Below are positions 57,113 through 64,000 of a stretch of 64,000 nt of DNA, one piece after another. Numbering within the stretch: position 1 is the stretch's first letter; each line of letters begins with the position of its first letter. Made by a program: the position numbers and the translations under genes. Source of the DNA: Vulcanisaeta sp. JCM 16159 (GTDB taxonomy: Archaea; Thermoproteota; Thermoprotei; Thermoproteales; Thermocladiaceae); contig NZ_BBDN01000007.1 in NCBI RefSeq assembly GCF_001316265.1, forward strand, positions 1-64,000, given 5' to 3'. The notes below the pieces were generated by a model that ran no database searches, was not told the DNA's origin, and saw nothing but the letters and a program-made list of their open reading frames with translations.

Positions 57113-57489
57113 TGGTTATTGCTTAGCTTGCACATTGTTATTATAGTGGGTGTGGAGACCTGGACCTCTGGTATTGCCTTTACCTTAACTTCCGAGAAAC
57201 TCATTGATACATTATCGATTACGCTAAGCGTTATTCCTGATGGTAATGGTTCCACGTAATCAACCCACTTATTGAGTAAGTGCCTTATCCTATCCCTATG
57301 TATAGCTGTGAATAGCGGGATGTGAGCCGGCGTGTGCAGTATTATGAGCCCCACCTCATCCCTTATAACCGTGATCCTCAGCCCATCGAGCATCTGAACC
57401 AGGTCCCAAGCATTTACTTCCTTCTTTATGCGGAGTCCAATGATCAGTTTATTGCCTATCTTCAGGAAGCTCGAGTTCAAGTTCGACAT
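57109..57489 (-). CDS. unknown small protein upstream of the HerA-like ATPase
   Basis: The 126-residue product begins MSNLNSSFLKIGNKLIIGLR and has NAWDLVQMLDGLRITVIRDE, VGLIILHTPAHIPLFTAIHR and DYVEPLPSGITLSVIDNVSM. It is a soluble alpha/beta-patterned sequence without a signal peptide. Its stop overlaps the GTG of the ATPase (CAGTGAGG), so the two are translated together. Its start overlaps a possible small upstream gene by 41 bases. Position suggests a partner or N-terminal-domain-like factor for the ATPase. No family recognised. Confidence 0.6.
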   Translation of the reverse strand: MSNLNSSFLKIGNKLIIGLRIKKEVNAWDLVQMLDGLRITVIRDEVGLIILHTPAHIPLFTAIHRDRIRHLLNKWVDYVEPLPSGITLSVIDNVSMSFSEVKVKAIPEVQVSTPTIITMCKLSNNQ

Positions 57490-57628
57490 TAATTACCACC
57501 TCTTCCATACTTTGTTTTAATGTCCTTACGTTGGTAATCGTTACGTTATTTCTTTCATTATTACTAATACTTAATAGTAATAACCAGTTTAGGACCTTAA
57601 TGCCTATGGTGTTTACCTCATTTACCAT
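57449..57628 (-). CDS. possible small protein at the head of the HerA-type operon, 59 aa
   Basis: From ATG 57628 a frame reads MVNEVNTIGIKVLNWLLLLS, ISNNERNNVTITNVRTLKQS, then MEEVVINVELELELPEDRQ. It has an EVV/ELELE-rich end and overlaps the next gene by 41 bases. The coding pattern is fair and the overlap is typical of this operon, but no homologue is recognised and the promoter is unclear. Confidence 0.38.
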   Translation of the reverse strand: MVNEVNTIGIKVLNWLLLLSISNNERNNVTITNVRTLKQSMEEVVINVELELELPEDRQ

Positions 57629-57796
57629 TATTTTTACTAAACTATTCGTGCCGGCGGTGATGCACTTAATCTAGTGCTTTGATGAGGATGTTGCTAGTCG
57701 TAAAAATAGATGGGTCTTTCAACGCGGCATAGCATAATGTTGGTTGAATTTTAGAGAAGCTATTAAATTCGAGGGTCTTTCCTAGTGAAGTGAGGG

Positions 57797-59381
57797 TTGG
57801 GTGAGGGGACCTTGTACTTAGTTGATGAGCAGTATGAGATTCAGAGTGCCGTGGATAGGAAGGGTACTTCTTCGTATTACACTAGTCGTGATGGCTTAGC
57901 CGTAATTAGGAGTTTCCTTAAGGGGTTGAGTGAGGAGTATAGGAGGGACGTGGTGGTTATGGATCCGTTTGCGGGTTCGGGGGTTACATTATCGGCTATA
58001 AATGACCTTGTTAGGCCTAGGAGGGTGATAGCTATAGAGATTAATGAGGGACCTTGCGAGTTAGCCCGTAGAATTCTATCCTCATTATATAGTGATGTTG
58101 AGGTGATGTGCGGCGATGCTTTAGGGTTGCATGGAGTTATAGGGCTGACCTCATTATTACGAACCCACCCTTCGTTAGGTGGCACCTGGTTCGTAATAGG
58201 GGTGAGTTGTTAAGGTTGGTGGAATCGATGGGTTATGGGAGGTTTATAGTAAGGAGGGATCCTGGTCTTCATGTTCTCTCGTTTTTCCTGATAGACCACA
58301 TACTTAGGGATGGTGGTTACGCAATTCTCGTGATGCCGGCGTCCACGTTTTACACGGAGCAAGGTGAGGGGGTGAAGAGGTTGTTGAAGTTGAGGTATGA
58401 CGTGATAGGGCTTGTTGAGAATAGGGTCCGTCCGTCGTTTAGCGATGGTAGTGGCTTTAAGGAGTTGATAATCTTCGTCAGGAAGAGGGGTGGTTCGGCA
58501 GGTTTTGTTGGTGGTTTAGATACGGAGACGGGAATTTACTACTATGAGTGGGATTTAAGGAGGGTTGGGGCAATAAACCTACGGAGATTACCTGCCTTCG
58601 CGGATAGGAATTGGCTTAGTCTATTTGATTATGAGAGGGCGAGTAAGCTCATTTCGGTGGTTGAGGAGACTCTGGATAATGGTTTACTACGTTACCTGAG
58701 TAGGGATGAGATTGTTAGGGGTGTTGAGATGTATGGTCCTGACTTCTTCTTCATACCCAATGCTCACTGGTTCATTGTGAGGGAGGACGAGGCATCAATT
58801 ACCATAGGTAATAAGGGTAATGGCATGAGACTTGTAATACCCAGGAAGTACCTGGTCAAGTGCCTGAGGAAGCCTGAGTACTACGGCGATGGGATATACG
58901 TAAGTGACCCGAGATACTACGTCCTCTCAATAAGTGAGGAGCCGGAGGGTGACCTTAGGAAGTACATTGAGTGGGGCGTGAGTATGGGCATCCCAGCCTG
59001 AAGTTTGGGGATAAATGGTACCAGCACGTGTGGAGGCAGCTGCGGGTTAAGAGACCGTATGGTTACGTATTTATTCACGATAAGGTGGACTTAAGGAGGC
59101 ATGAAGTCATCGCTAATTATAGTGACAAGCCGTTGTGCGCTTCGAAGGATTTCTACATAGTTAGGACGAATAATCCATTAATCGCCGCTTGGTATAACTC
59201 ATCGATATTTAGGGAGTTATTGGCTGTGTTCGGGAGGAAGATTTCGCAGACATGGACGAGGTTGCTCGAAAATGATTACTTAGCCATCCCCGTCCCATCA
59301 AGGGCCATGAGTGTGGATTTACAAGACATGAGTGATGTTGATCGTGTAGTAAATGAGTACTTGGGATTATCTATTCTTTAG
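57797..59381 (+). CDS. N6-adenine-type DNA methyltransferase (two frameshifts)
   Basis: The TTG 57797 frame has TSSYYTSRDGLAVIRSFLKG and the AdoMet motif VVMDPFAGSGVTLSAI, then RRVIAIEINEGPCELARRIL. After a shift near 58125 comes the catalytic motif ADLIITNPPFVRWHLVRNRG (NPPF), VLSFFLIDHILRDGGYAILV and FYTEQGEGVKRLLKLRYDVI, as in TaqI/Eco57I-type enzymes. A shift near 58985 gives GDKWYQHVWRQLRVKRPYGY, KPLCASKDFYIVRTNNPLIA and AWYNSSIFREL, a target-recognition domain like those of type II/IIG enzymes. About 525 aa. No nuclease gene is adjacent, so it is an orphan modification enzyme or part of a non-classical defence module with the divergent ATPase operon. Confidence 0.83.
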
Positions 59382-59479
59382 GTTCATTGCATGTGGCGCA
59401 TTGCATGCCTTAGGTGCCCTGGAAATCCTGGTATGGGTATTAATTCCCTTCACTACACGCATTTTGTGGTGATTATTAA

Positions 59480-59996
59480 TCATCGCAGTAATGAGCGTAA
59501 CCTTGCCATGCATCTTTGGCAGTATCCTGGGCCCTTTCTGTCTGTGTCCTCTATCGTATTGCTGAAGTACATGACGCACCTGGGGTCTGCGCAGTGGTCT
59601 AGCCCGAAGGAGTGCCCTAATTCGTGGAGTACCTCCTTGAGTATCCTTAGGTGGTAAAGTGATTGCTCCCCGCGTAGTCTCTTCGTGAATACCAGGCCAG
59701 CGCCCCACCTATCTTTGCAACTCCGAATACGAAGTTTAACCCCTCCACATAACCATCATCGTTTATCACGAGCACTATCTTGTCGAACCTCTCGTAACCC
59801 CTCACCCTGGCTCCAGGTAATCAAGGAGCGCATCAGCCCTTATTTGACCCCTCCTGACATCCCTGAACTGGGACTTCAGCCCCTCGAAGTCCGTCATCCT
59901 CATCTCAACCCTGGCTAAATTACCTAGGTAATGCTCAATCTGCCTCGGAAAGTCGCTTGGGAGTTCTACCTCCGTTAATACTAGGATCCTCTTCAT
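59480..59996 (-). CDS. amzA: archaemetzincin zinc metalloprotease (two frameshifts)
   Basis: Three frames join. The first, from 59996, reads MKRILVLTEVELPSDFPRQI, then YLGNLARVEMRMTDFEGLKS. The second, after a shift near 59815, reads RGYERFDKIVLVINDDGYVE and LNFVFGVAKIGGA. The third, from about 59697, reads LVFTKRLRGEQSLYHLRILK, then EVLHELGHSFGLDHCADPRC and VMYFSNTIEDTDRKGPGYCQ with RC. The HExxHxxGxxH zinc motif, the Met-turn-like VMYFS and the extra CxxC-type cysteines are diagnostic of archaemetzincins. About 172 aa, normal length. The frame breaks leave only short pieces in any single frame, so the gene is easily missed. Confidence 0.9.
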
Positions 59997-60119
59997 GACT
60001 TGAATTAACTTCCCTAGCCAGGGCTTTAATGCATAACCTGGGTCAGCATGGGCGCAAGCTCGTCACGTATCCGCCACGCTCGTGCCTCATCACCTGTGGT
60101 TTATTCATAGTACCTTTTA

Positions 60120-60887
60120 TTAAGCATCCATTTCGAAGTTTATCCCCGCAATTTTCATAGCCTTTAATCCCTCACGTACGACATCCCCAACCACTATCAC
60201 GGAGGGATGCTCCACACTTACCTCCCCAGTGGCTAACTTACCCACCGTTGTTATTGTGACCCTGCTATTCCCCATGTATGCCCTCGTTATTATTGCCACG
60301 TATGTCCCTGGGTCGAGGCCACCCTCAATCAATTCCTTAGCTATCTCGCCTATCCTCGATGCGCCCATTAGTATTATGATTGTATTAACGGCCTTAGCCA
60401 ATTCCCTGAAGTTCACGAATGCCCTGCCCTTCCTCGGATCCTCCATGCCTGTCACTATGGCCACCGAGCTAGAGACGCCGCGCAAAACCGGCGGTATTAA
60501 GTAGGCCTCCGGCGCGGCTATGGCTGAGGTCACCCCTGGAATGACCTCACAGGGTATCCCAGCATTTAGCACGGCAATGCACTCCTCAAAGCCCCTGCCA
60601 AATAGGAATGCATCACCGCCATGTAGTCTAACTACGATCTTGCCACTGCCTGCCTCGCTCATCATAACTCTTATTATCTCGTCCTCCTCCATCGTGTGCC
60701 TACCCGGCTCCTTACCTACATAGATTAATTGTGCCCCCTGACGCACATAATTCAGGGCTGACCTGGGTATTAACCTGTCGTAAATCACCACATCAGCATT
60801 CCTCAGGGCCTCGATACATCTCAGCGTCAGTAGCCCCTCGTCACCAGGTCCTCCTCCTGCAATGATGACCTTGCCAACCATCCCCAT
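60120..60887 (-). CDS. cobA: uroporphyrinogen-III C-methyltransferase
   Basis: This intact 255-residue SUMT has VGKVIIAGGGPGDEGLLTLR (P-loop-like GxGPGD), ADVVIYDRLIPRSALNYV and YVGKEPGRHTMEEDEIIRVM. It also has KIVVRLHGGDAFLFGRGFEE ('RLKGGDPFVFGRGxEE') and CEVIPGVTSAIAAPEAYLIP. It makes precorrin-2, the precursor of sirohaem and cobalamin. ATG 60887 or 60881 follows a TATA-like CATAAAAATG at about 26 bases. No other sirohaem genes are adjacent. Confidence 0.93.
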   Translation of the reverse strand: MGMVGKVIIAGGGPGDEGLLTLRCIEALRNADVVIYDRLIPRSALNYVRQGAQLIYVGKEPGRHTMEEDEIIRVMMSEAGSGKIVVRLHGGDAFLFGRGFEECIAVLNAGIPCEVIPGVTSAIAAPEAYLIPPVLRGVSSSVAIVTGMEDPRKGRAFVNFRELAKAVNTIIILMGASRIGEIAKELIEGGLDPGTYVAIITRAYMGNSRVTITTVGKLATGEVSVEHPSVIVVGDVVREGLKAMKIAGINFEMDA

Positions 60888-60932
60888 TAATCTATGGGAA
60901 ATGCATTTTTATGCGTATTATTGTAGGTATTC

Positions 60933-61354
60933 GTGGTTGAGTCTACCTGCCTATCCATGAAGTTCATGTTCTCTGGAGCCATAGGGTTAGGTTTAGTGAT
61001 GTTTATGGTGGTGTTCATGGGCATAATTATGACATCACGATAAGGCTCTGTGTTAGGGGTAGGAGGATGCTCGTGACTGATATTGATGGGATTAGGCGTG
61101 AGGTCCAGGGTATCGTTAATACCTTCGATGGTAAGTACATAAAGTCAAGCATGGAAAATACCCAGGGATTAATGCCCAGCGAGTTTGTCGAGGTACCCTG
61201 CATACCTGAGGGAGCCACTGGTGAGTGCGTTGCTTGGTACTTCATGGATAGGGTGACGGAGATCTTGAGGAAATTGGGTATTAATGACGTTACCGAGGCT
61301 CAGGTAATTGTCTGTGATTCACCGATTAATTGCTTTGAGGCTAAATCTTCTTAA
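60933..61354 (+). CDS. 6-pyruvoyl-tetrahydropterin synthase / QueD-like protein
   Basis: One frame (from about 60944) reads YLPIHEVHVLWSHRVRFSDV, YGGVHGHNYDITIRLCVRGR and MLVTDIDGIRREVQGIVNTF, then SEFVEVPCIPEGATGECVAW. HRV, HGHNY and the distal ENTQGLMPSEF region follow the T-fold PTPS family, with three zinc-binding His. The residue before HGH is Val-Gly where PTPS/QueD usually has the catalytic Cys, so chemistry may differ. No normal start is in frame; GTG 60933 with one shift near 60942 is likely. The C-terminus overlaps the VWA gene by 14 bases, tail to tail. Confidence 0.7.
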
Positions 61355-62666
61355 TTGTGCGGGACAAGCTCTCGCTGGTTAGTTCCTGAATCTTTATCGT
61401 ATCTACATTCTCCTCAATAATACCATTTTCACCACCGACAAGTAGTGCCTTGACGGACCTAAATACGGACTTAGCCTTGTTAAATACCGTTGGATCCACA
61501 TTGTCGTCCTCACCGTCGGTTATTATTACCAGTTTATAATCCCTCAGTGATGGTTTCTCCAGGGCATCCTGTACCGCGGCCCTAACGGCATTTGTTATGT
61601 CCGTACCGCCCAGTGGTATTAATGAGAGGAGCATCTTTATGACATCATTCTTATTCGTTAGCATTGGGTATACCTGCTGGTCGAAGAACCTCACGGCTAA
61701 GTTCCCACCCTTCATGGAGAGTATTACGGCCAGGGCCGTGGCCCACGTGATCTTACTAATGGCCCCCACCTCGAATATGTTTATATTAACCGTGTAGAAC
61801 ATCGAGCCGCTCTTGTCAATTAGCATGTAGATCTTTGGCTTCTTGACGGCCCTCCTCTCCCTAACCAGTACATTGCCCATGGCCAATTTATACGCGAATA
61901 CTGGCTTGGCGAATTTCATTAGCATCCTCTCGCTTGGTATCATGTCCCTGAGCTCTGACGCCCTTGTCATGCGTTTAACCCCGCCAATTGTACCAACCTG
62001 CTCGGCATCCACGTCCTCGATAACGTCCACCGTGTATCTGGTGTCCACGATCAACCTAATCAGTGAGTTTAGCATTGAGATTAACCTTAGCCTGTATGGG
62101 TCAATGTCCGTGCTTAGTAATATATCCGCTATTTCATGGCCCACGGAATCCCCAAAGAGCATCTTAACCTTGTTAACCGTCTCGCTCACCTTCTTCATAC
62201 TGCCAACGTAGAAGTTTATTAATGACCTAACCTCCCGCTCTAGGTTCATCCTACTCTCCCTGGATGATGCGTTCTTCTGGTCCATGGCGGACTCAACCAT
62301 CTGCCTAAAGGAGTCATTCCTATCCATCTTGCTCAGTATACTATTATACACCTTGAGCAGTTTAATCGCCATTACCCTGGACAACCTACCGTTCAACCTG
62401 GTTATCCTGGATACGTCACCGTAGGCCTCGCTCCTGATGTACGTGAATACCACGAATCTCCATAACGACGTCTCCAAATCCTCATTGCCAGTGGGTATTC
62501 TGAGTATTGGTTGTCTATAGTGTACGTAGAATGAGTCAGCCAATACTTCGTGTTTCATCTTATCTACATAACTTATTGACCGCTTACGTGCCTCAATGAG
62601 AACCTCCCTTATCCTGTACCTGGTGAGCGGCTCCTCATAATCAACGTTAGCTAAGATGCCAGGCAC
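61341..62666 (-). CDS. VWA (von Willebrand A) domain protein, CoxE/YehP-like
   Basis: This intact 441-residue protein has a helical N-terminal region (about 1-275) and a C-terminal VWA domain: KPKIYMLIDKSGSMFYTVNI (MIDAS DxSxS), GGNLAVRFFDQQVYPML, LLSLIPLGGTDITNAVRAAV (MIDAS Thr) and YKLVIITDGEDDNV (MIDAS Asp). Such proteins usually work with a MoxR AAA ATPase as a metal- or cofactor-insertion chaperone. No MoxR gene lies next to it in this window. GTG 62666 follows a TATA-like ATTAATAAA (about 62688-62696) at about 26 bases. Confidence 0.85.
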   Translation of the reverse strand: MPGILANVDYEEPLTRYRIREVLIEARKRSISYVDKMKHEVLADSFYVHYRQPILRIPTGNEDLETSLWRFVVFTYIRSEAYGDVSRITRLNGRLSRVMAIKLLKVYNSILSKMDRNDSFRQMVESAMDQKNASSRESRMNLEREVRSLINFYVGSMKKVSETVNKVKMLFGDSVGHEIADILLSTDIDPYRLRLISMLNSLIRLIVDTRYTVDVIEDVDAEQVGTIGGVKRMTRASELRDMIPSERMLMKFAKPVFAYKLAMGNVLVRERRAVKKPKIYMLIDKSGSMFYTVNINIFEVGAISKITWATALAVILSMKGGNLAVRFFDQQVYPMLTNKNDVIKMLLSLIPLGGTDITNAVRAAVQDALEKPSLRDYKLVIITDGEDDNVDPTVFNKAKSVFRSVKALLVGGENGIIEENVDTIKIQELTSESLSRTIKKI

Positions 62667-62727
62667 TATTTATTATGTGGCTGGGTCATTAATAAAGCTT
62701 ATTAATTAACTTATTAATTGTGATCAC

Positions 62728-63813
62728 CTATATATTGTATAAATTCAACACTAACTGCTCAAGTAATCCGCGTAATGCATTGAAAACCATCTCATAACCC
62801 GCATCAAGCAGTAGATAAGCCGTATTATTAAGCATTATTAATGAGTAAATGTAGGAAACCCAATTGAGCAGCTTAATACCTCTGGTCAACACCTGAAGAC
62901 TTAATAATCTATTTCTTCTGTAAATAATCTTAGCAGTCATATCGGCATCGCTCGAGTGATAGGCCACCTTAGATGATGATAAGTCCCTAAATATCGCCTT
63001 TAATTCATTCCGTGTAAGCCCTATTGATAGGAATGCCCAGTTACGGGAGAAGCCTACCTCAAGACGCGGCATTAATGGCAGCGAATCAATAATGCCCAAG
63101 TCCCTTAGCGCCAGTAACTTTCCCATCATTATTAATTGATAGTCCCTATTAACCACATATTCAATGCCACTTAACGAATCCCTTAATTTGAAACCCCTAC
63201 CGATGGTTAAATTGCCTTCACCGAGAGTACCCACCATTGGCTTAATCACCTCATAGTCAGTGGATAGGCACCCTCCAGTCTCCGCACTACCATTTATTGG
63301 TAGGGATTTGAGGACGTCATCGTCGATTGCCATTGACGAACCCGTAATAGCGGACCCACCAAGATCTGTTATAAGCAGTAGCGACTCGGTATTCTTACCT
63401 GCATCATTCCCATTAATCACATAATGACCCGGGAATAGGGTGGCCCTATAAATACTTATGCAATCACCTGAGTCTCTTGGTAACATCTCGGAGCCCACCA
63501 CGATCCTATCATACCTACCCATAATGCCATGTTCATTCACTGAATCCACCACTAATACCTTGCCTTCATTAATCATTACCGAGCTCAACCTCACACCCAA
63601 TATACTAATCCCAAGTATGTCCTCGAGGTACTCCCTAGTGAATAACTTAATGGACTCCCTGTTTATGATATTAAGCGATGCATGCGGTATTAGGTCCGTC
63701 ACTATTACATCACTCTGGCTCTCCGTGAGTACTGTAACCTCGTGACCATCCTTAGCCAGGTACTGTGCGTAAATGGCCGTCCCCGGGTTTAATCCTATAA
63801 TCGCTATTCTCAT
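62728..63813 (-). CDS. FAD/NAD-binding Rossmann-fold protein, unknown
   Basis: From ATG 63813 the 361-residue protein starts MRIAIIGLNPGTAIYAQYLA, then KDGHEVTVLTESQSDVIVTD. This dinucleotide-binding fold has 'GxNPGT' in place of the standard GxGxxG. YDRIVVGSEMLPRDSG may be the second motif seen in flavoproteins. The rest (GGSAITGSSMAIDDDVLKSL, RLEVGFSRNWAFLSIGLTRN, LLNWVSYIYSLIMLNNTAYL) matches no family I know. The weak motif means cofactor binding is uncertain. A TATA-like AATTAAATTAA lies about 20-30 bases upstream, supporting this start. Confidence 0.6.
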   Translation of the reverse strand: MRIAIIGLNPGTAIYAQYLAKDGHEVTVLTESQSDVIVTDLIPHASLNIINRESIKLFTREYLEDILGISILGVRLSSVMINEGKVLVVDSVNEHGIMGRYDRIVVGSEMLPRDSGDCISIYRATLFPGHYVINGNDAGKNTESLLLITDLGGSAITGSSMAIDDDVLKSLPINGSAETGGCLSTDYEVIKPMVGTLGEGNLTIGRGFKLRDSLSGIEYVVNRDYQLIMMGKLLALRDLGIIDSLPLMPRLEVGFSRNWAFLSIGLTRNELKAIFRDLSSSKVAYHSSDADMTAKIIYRRNRLLSLQVLTRGIKLLNWVSYIYSLIMLNNTAYLLLDAGYEMVFNALRGLLEQLVLNLYNI

Positions 63814-63857
63814 CAAATAAAGCATTAATTTAATTACTTAAACTTCATTTTCCTCGA

Positions 63858-64000
63858 ATGCGTAGGTTAAGTATTAAGTCAGCAATCGCGTTAGTTGATC
63901 AGGAGTTGCGGCCCATTAGGGATACCGTTATTGATATCTCCGATGATGAGATAACCGGTATTGGGAGGATCCCAGGCAGTAATAACGTAGTGACTTGGGA
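63858..64000 (+). CDS. N-terminus of a possible amidohydrolase (cut by window end)
   Basis: The frame from ATG 63858 reads MRRLSIKSAIALVDQELRPI, then RDTVIDISDDEITGIGRIPG and SNNVVTW to the window edge. The pattern 'AxxVDQELRPIRDTVIDISDDEITGIG' resembles the first beta-sandwich strands of amidohydrolases (imidazolonepropionase-like). The metal-binding HxH would follow outside the window, so the call is tentative. Confidence 0.5.
   Translation, partial: MRRLSIKSAIALVDQELRPIRDTVIDISDDEITGIGRIPGSNNVVTW

Noticed and set aside
59367-59708. A 113-residue frame on minus rich in Arg and Pro
   Set aside because: It is a shadow of the archaemetzincin frames and has no coding character of its own.

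Overview
The window looks like the chromosome of a hyperthermophilic crenarchaeon of the Thermoproteales, most like Vulcanisaeta or Caldivirga. That is inferred from gene content: PaREP1-family proteins, an archaeal type IV pilus locus, VapBC pairs, archaemetzincin, NOG1, a PhoH-KH ATPase, CbiZ, and many leaderless genes with a TATA box about 26-29 bases before the start codon. One tRNA gene (Thr, GGU, CCA encoded) is present. No rRNA gene or CRISPR array was seen.

The dominant feature is a very high density of broken reading frames. More than thirty genes carry about 50-60 apparent single-base shifts, and two carry an in-frame stop. Housekeeping genes are hit as well as accessory ones. Where the intended base can be guessed it is mostly one base lost or gained in a short run (AA to A, GG to G, A6 for A5). 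This looks more like an indel-rich assembly than biology. I therefore report each gene over its reconstructed extent and note the shifts. The frame-aware reading recovers genes and domains hidden by the shifts: a pilin head, an archaemetzincin, a retropepsin-like protein, a signal peptide, several C-termini and a false fusion.

Layout. 0.05-5.9 kb: type IV pilus locus (three pilin-like genes and a TadC protein on minus, divergent from a secretion ATPase and a second TadC protein). 6.1-12.6 kb: AbrB-like regulator, then a four-gene secreted locus that I read as a donor-strand-type pilus with a lectin-tipped subunit, then a processive GT2 glycosyltransferase fused to a ferritin-like helical domain. 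12.7-19.9 kb: PaREP1, VapBC, retropepsin-like proteins, an archaeal ATPase, a TIM-barrel protein, a PDCD5-like protein, DedA and a MobA-like transferase. 20-23 kb: two large exported proteins. 23.1-27.1 kb: ornithine cyclodeaminase family protein and a seven-gene minus-strand operon (ABC ATPase, permease, ArsR-type regulator, membrane coiled-coil protein, two tiny proteins, beta-helix protein). 27.2-28.95 kb: CbiZ, a truncated TnpB with an omega-RNA-like hairpin, and a chain of strongly structured intergenic elements. 28.9-31.2 kb: an AAA ATPase divergent from two unknown proteins across a palindromic operator.

31.2-41 kb: 2'-5' RNA ligase family protein, 2-oxoacid:ferredoxin oxidoreductase beta subunit, exported protein pairs, a second VapBC with phased operator repeats, aldo-keto reductase, second PaREP1, a PD-(D/E)XK-type protein and a phosphoesterase. 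41-50 kb: metabolic genes (proC, trans-sulfuration enzyme, MFS transporter, metallo-beta-lactamase fold protein, SQR-like flavoprotein, GNAT, phosphoesterase, DUF2079). 50-55 kb: tRNA-Thr, DUF998 protein, NOG1, LOG-like protein, PhoH-KH, hxlB, speD. 55.2-59.4 kb: a HerA/VirB4-like ATPase operon divergent from a DNA methyltransferase, the best candidate here for a little-described DNA-handling or defence module. 59.4-64 kb: archaemetzincin, cobA, PTPS-like protein, VWA protein, a Rossmann-fold protein and the start of a possible amidohydrolase.
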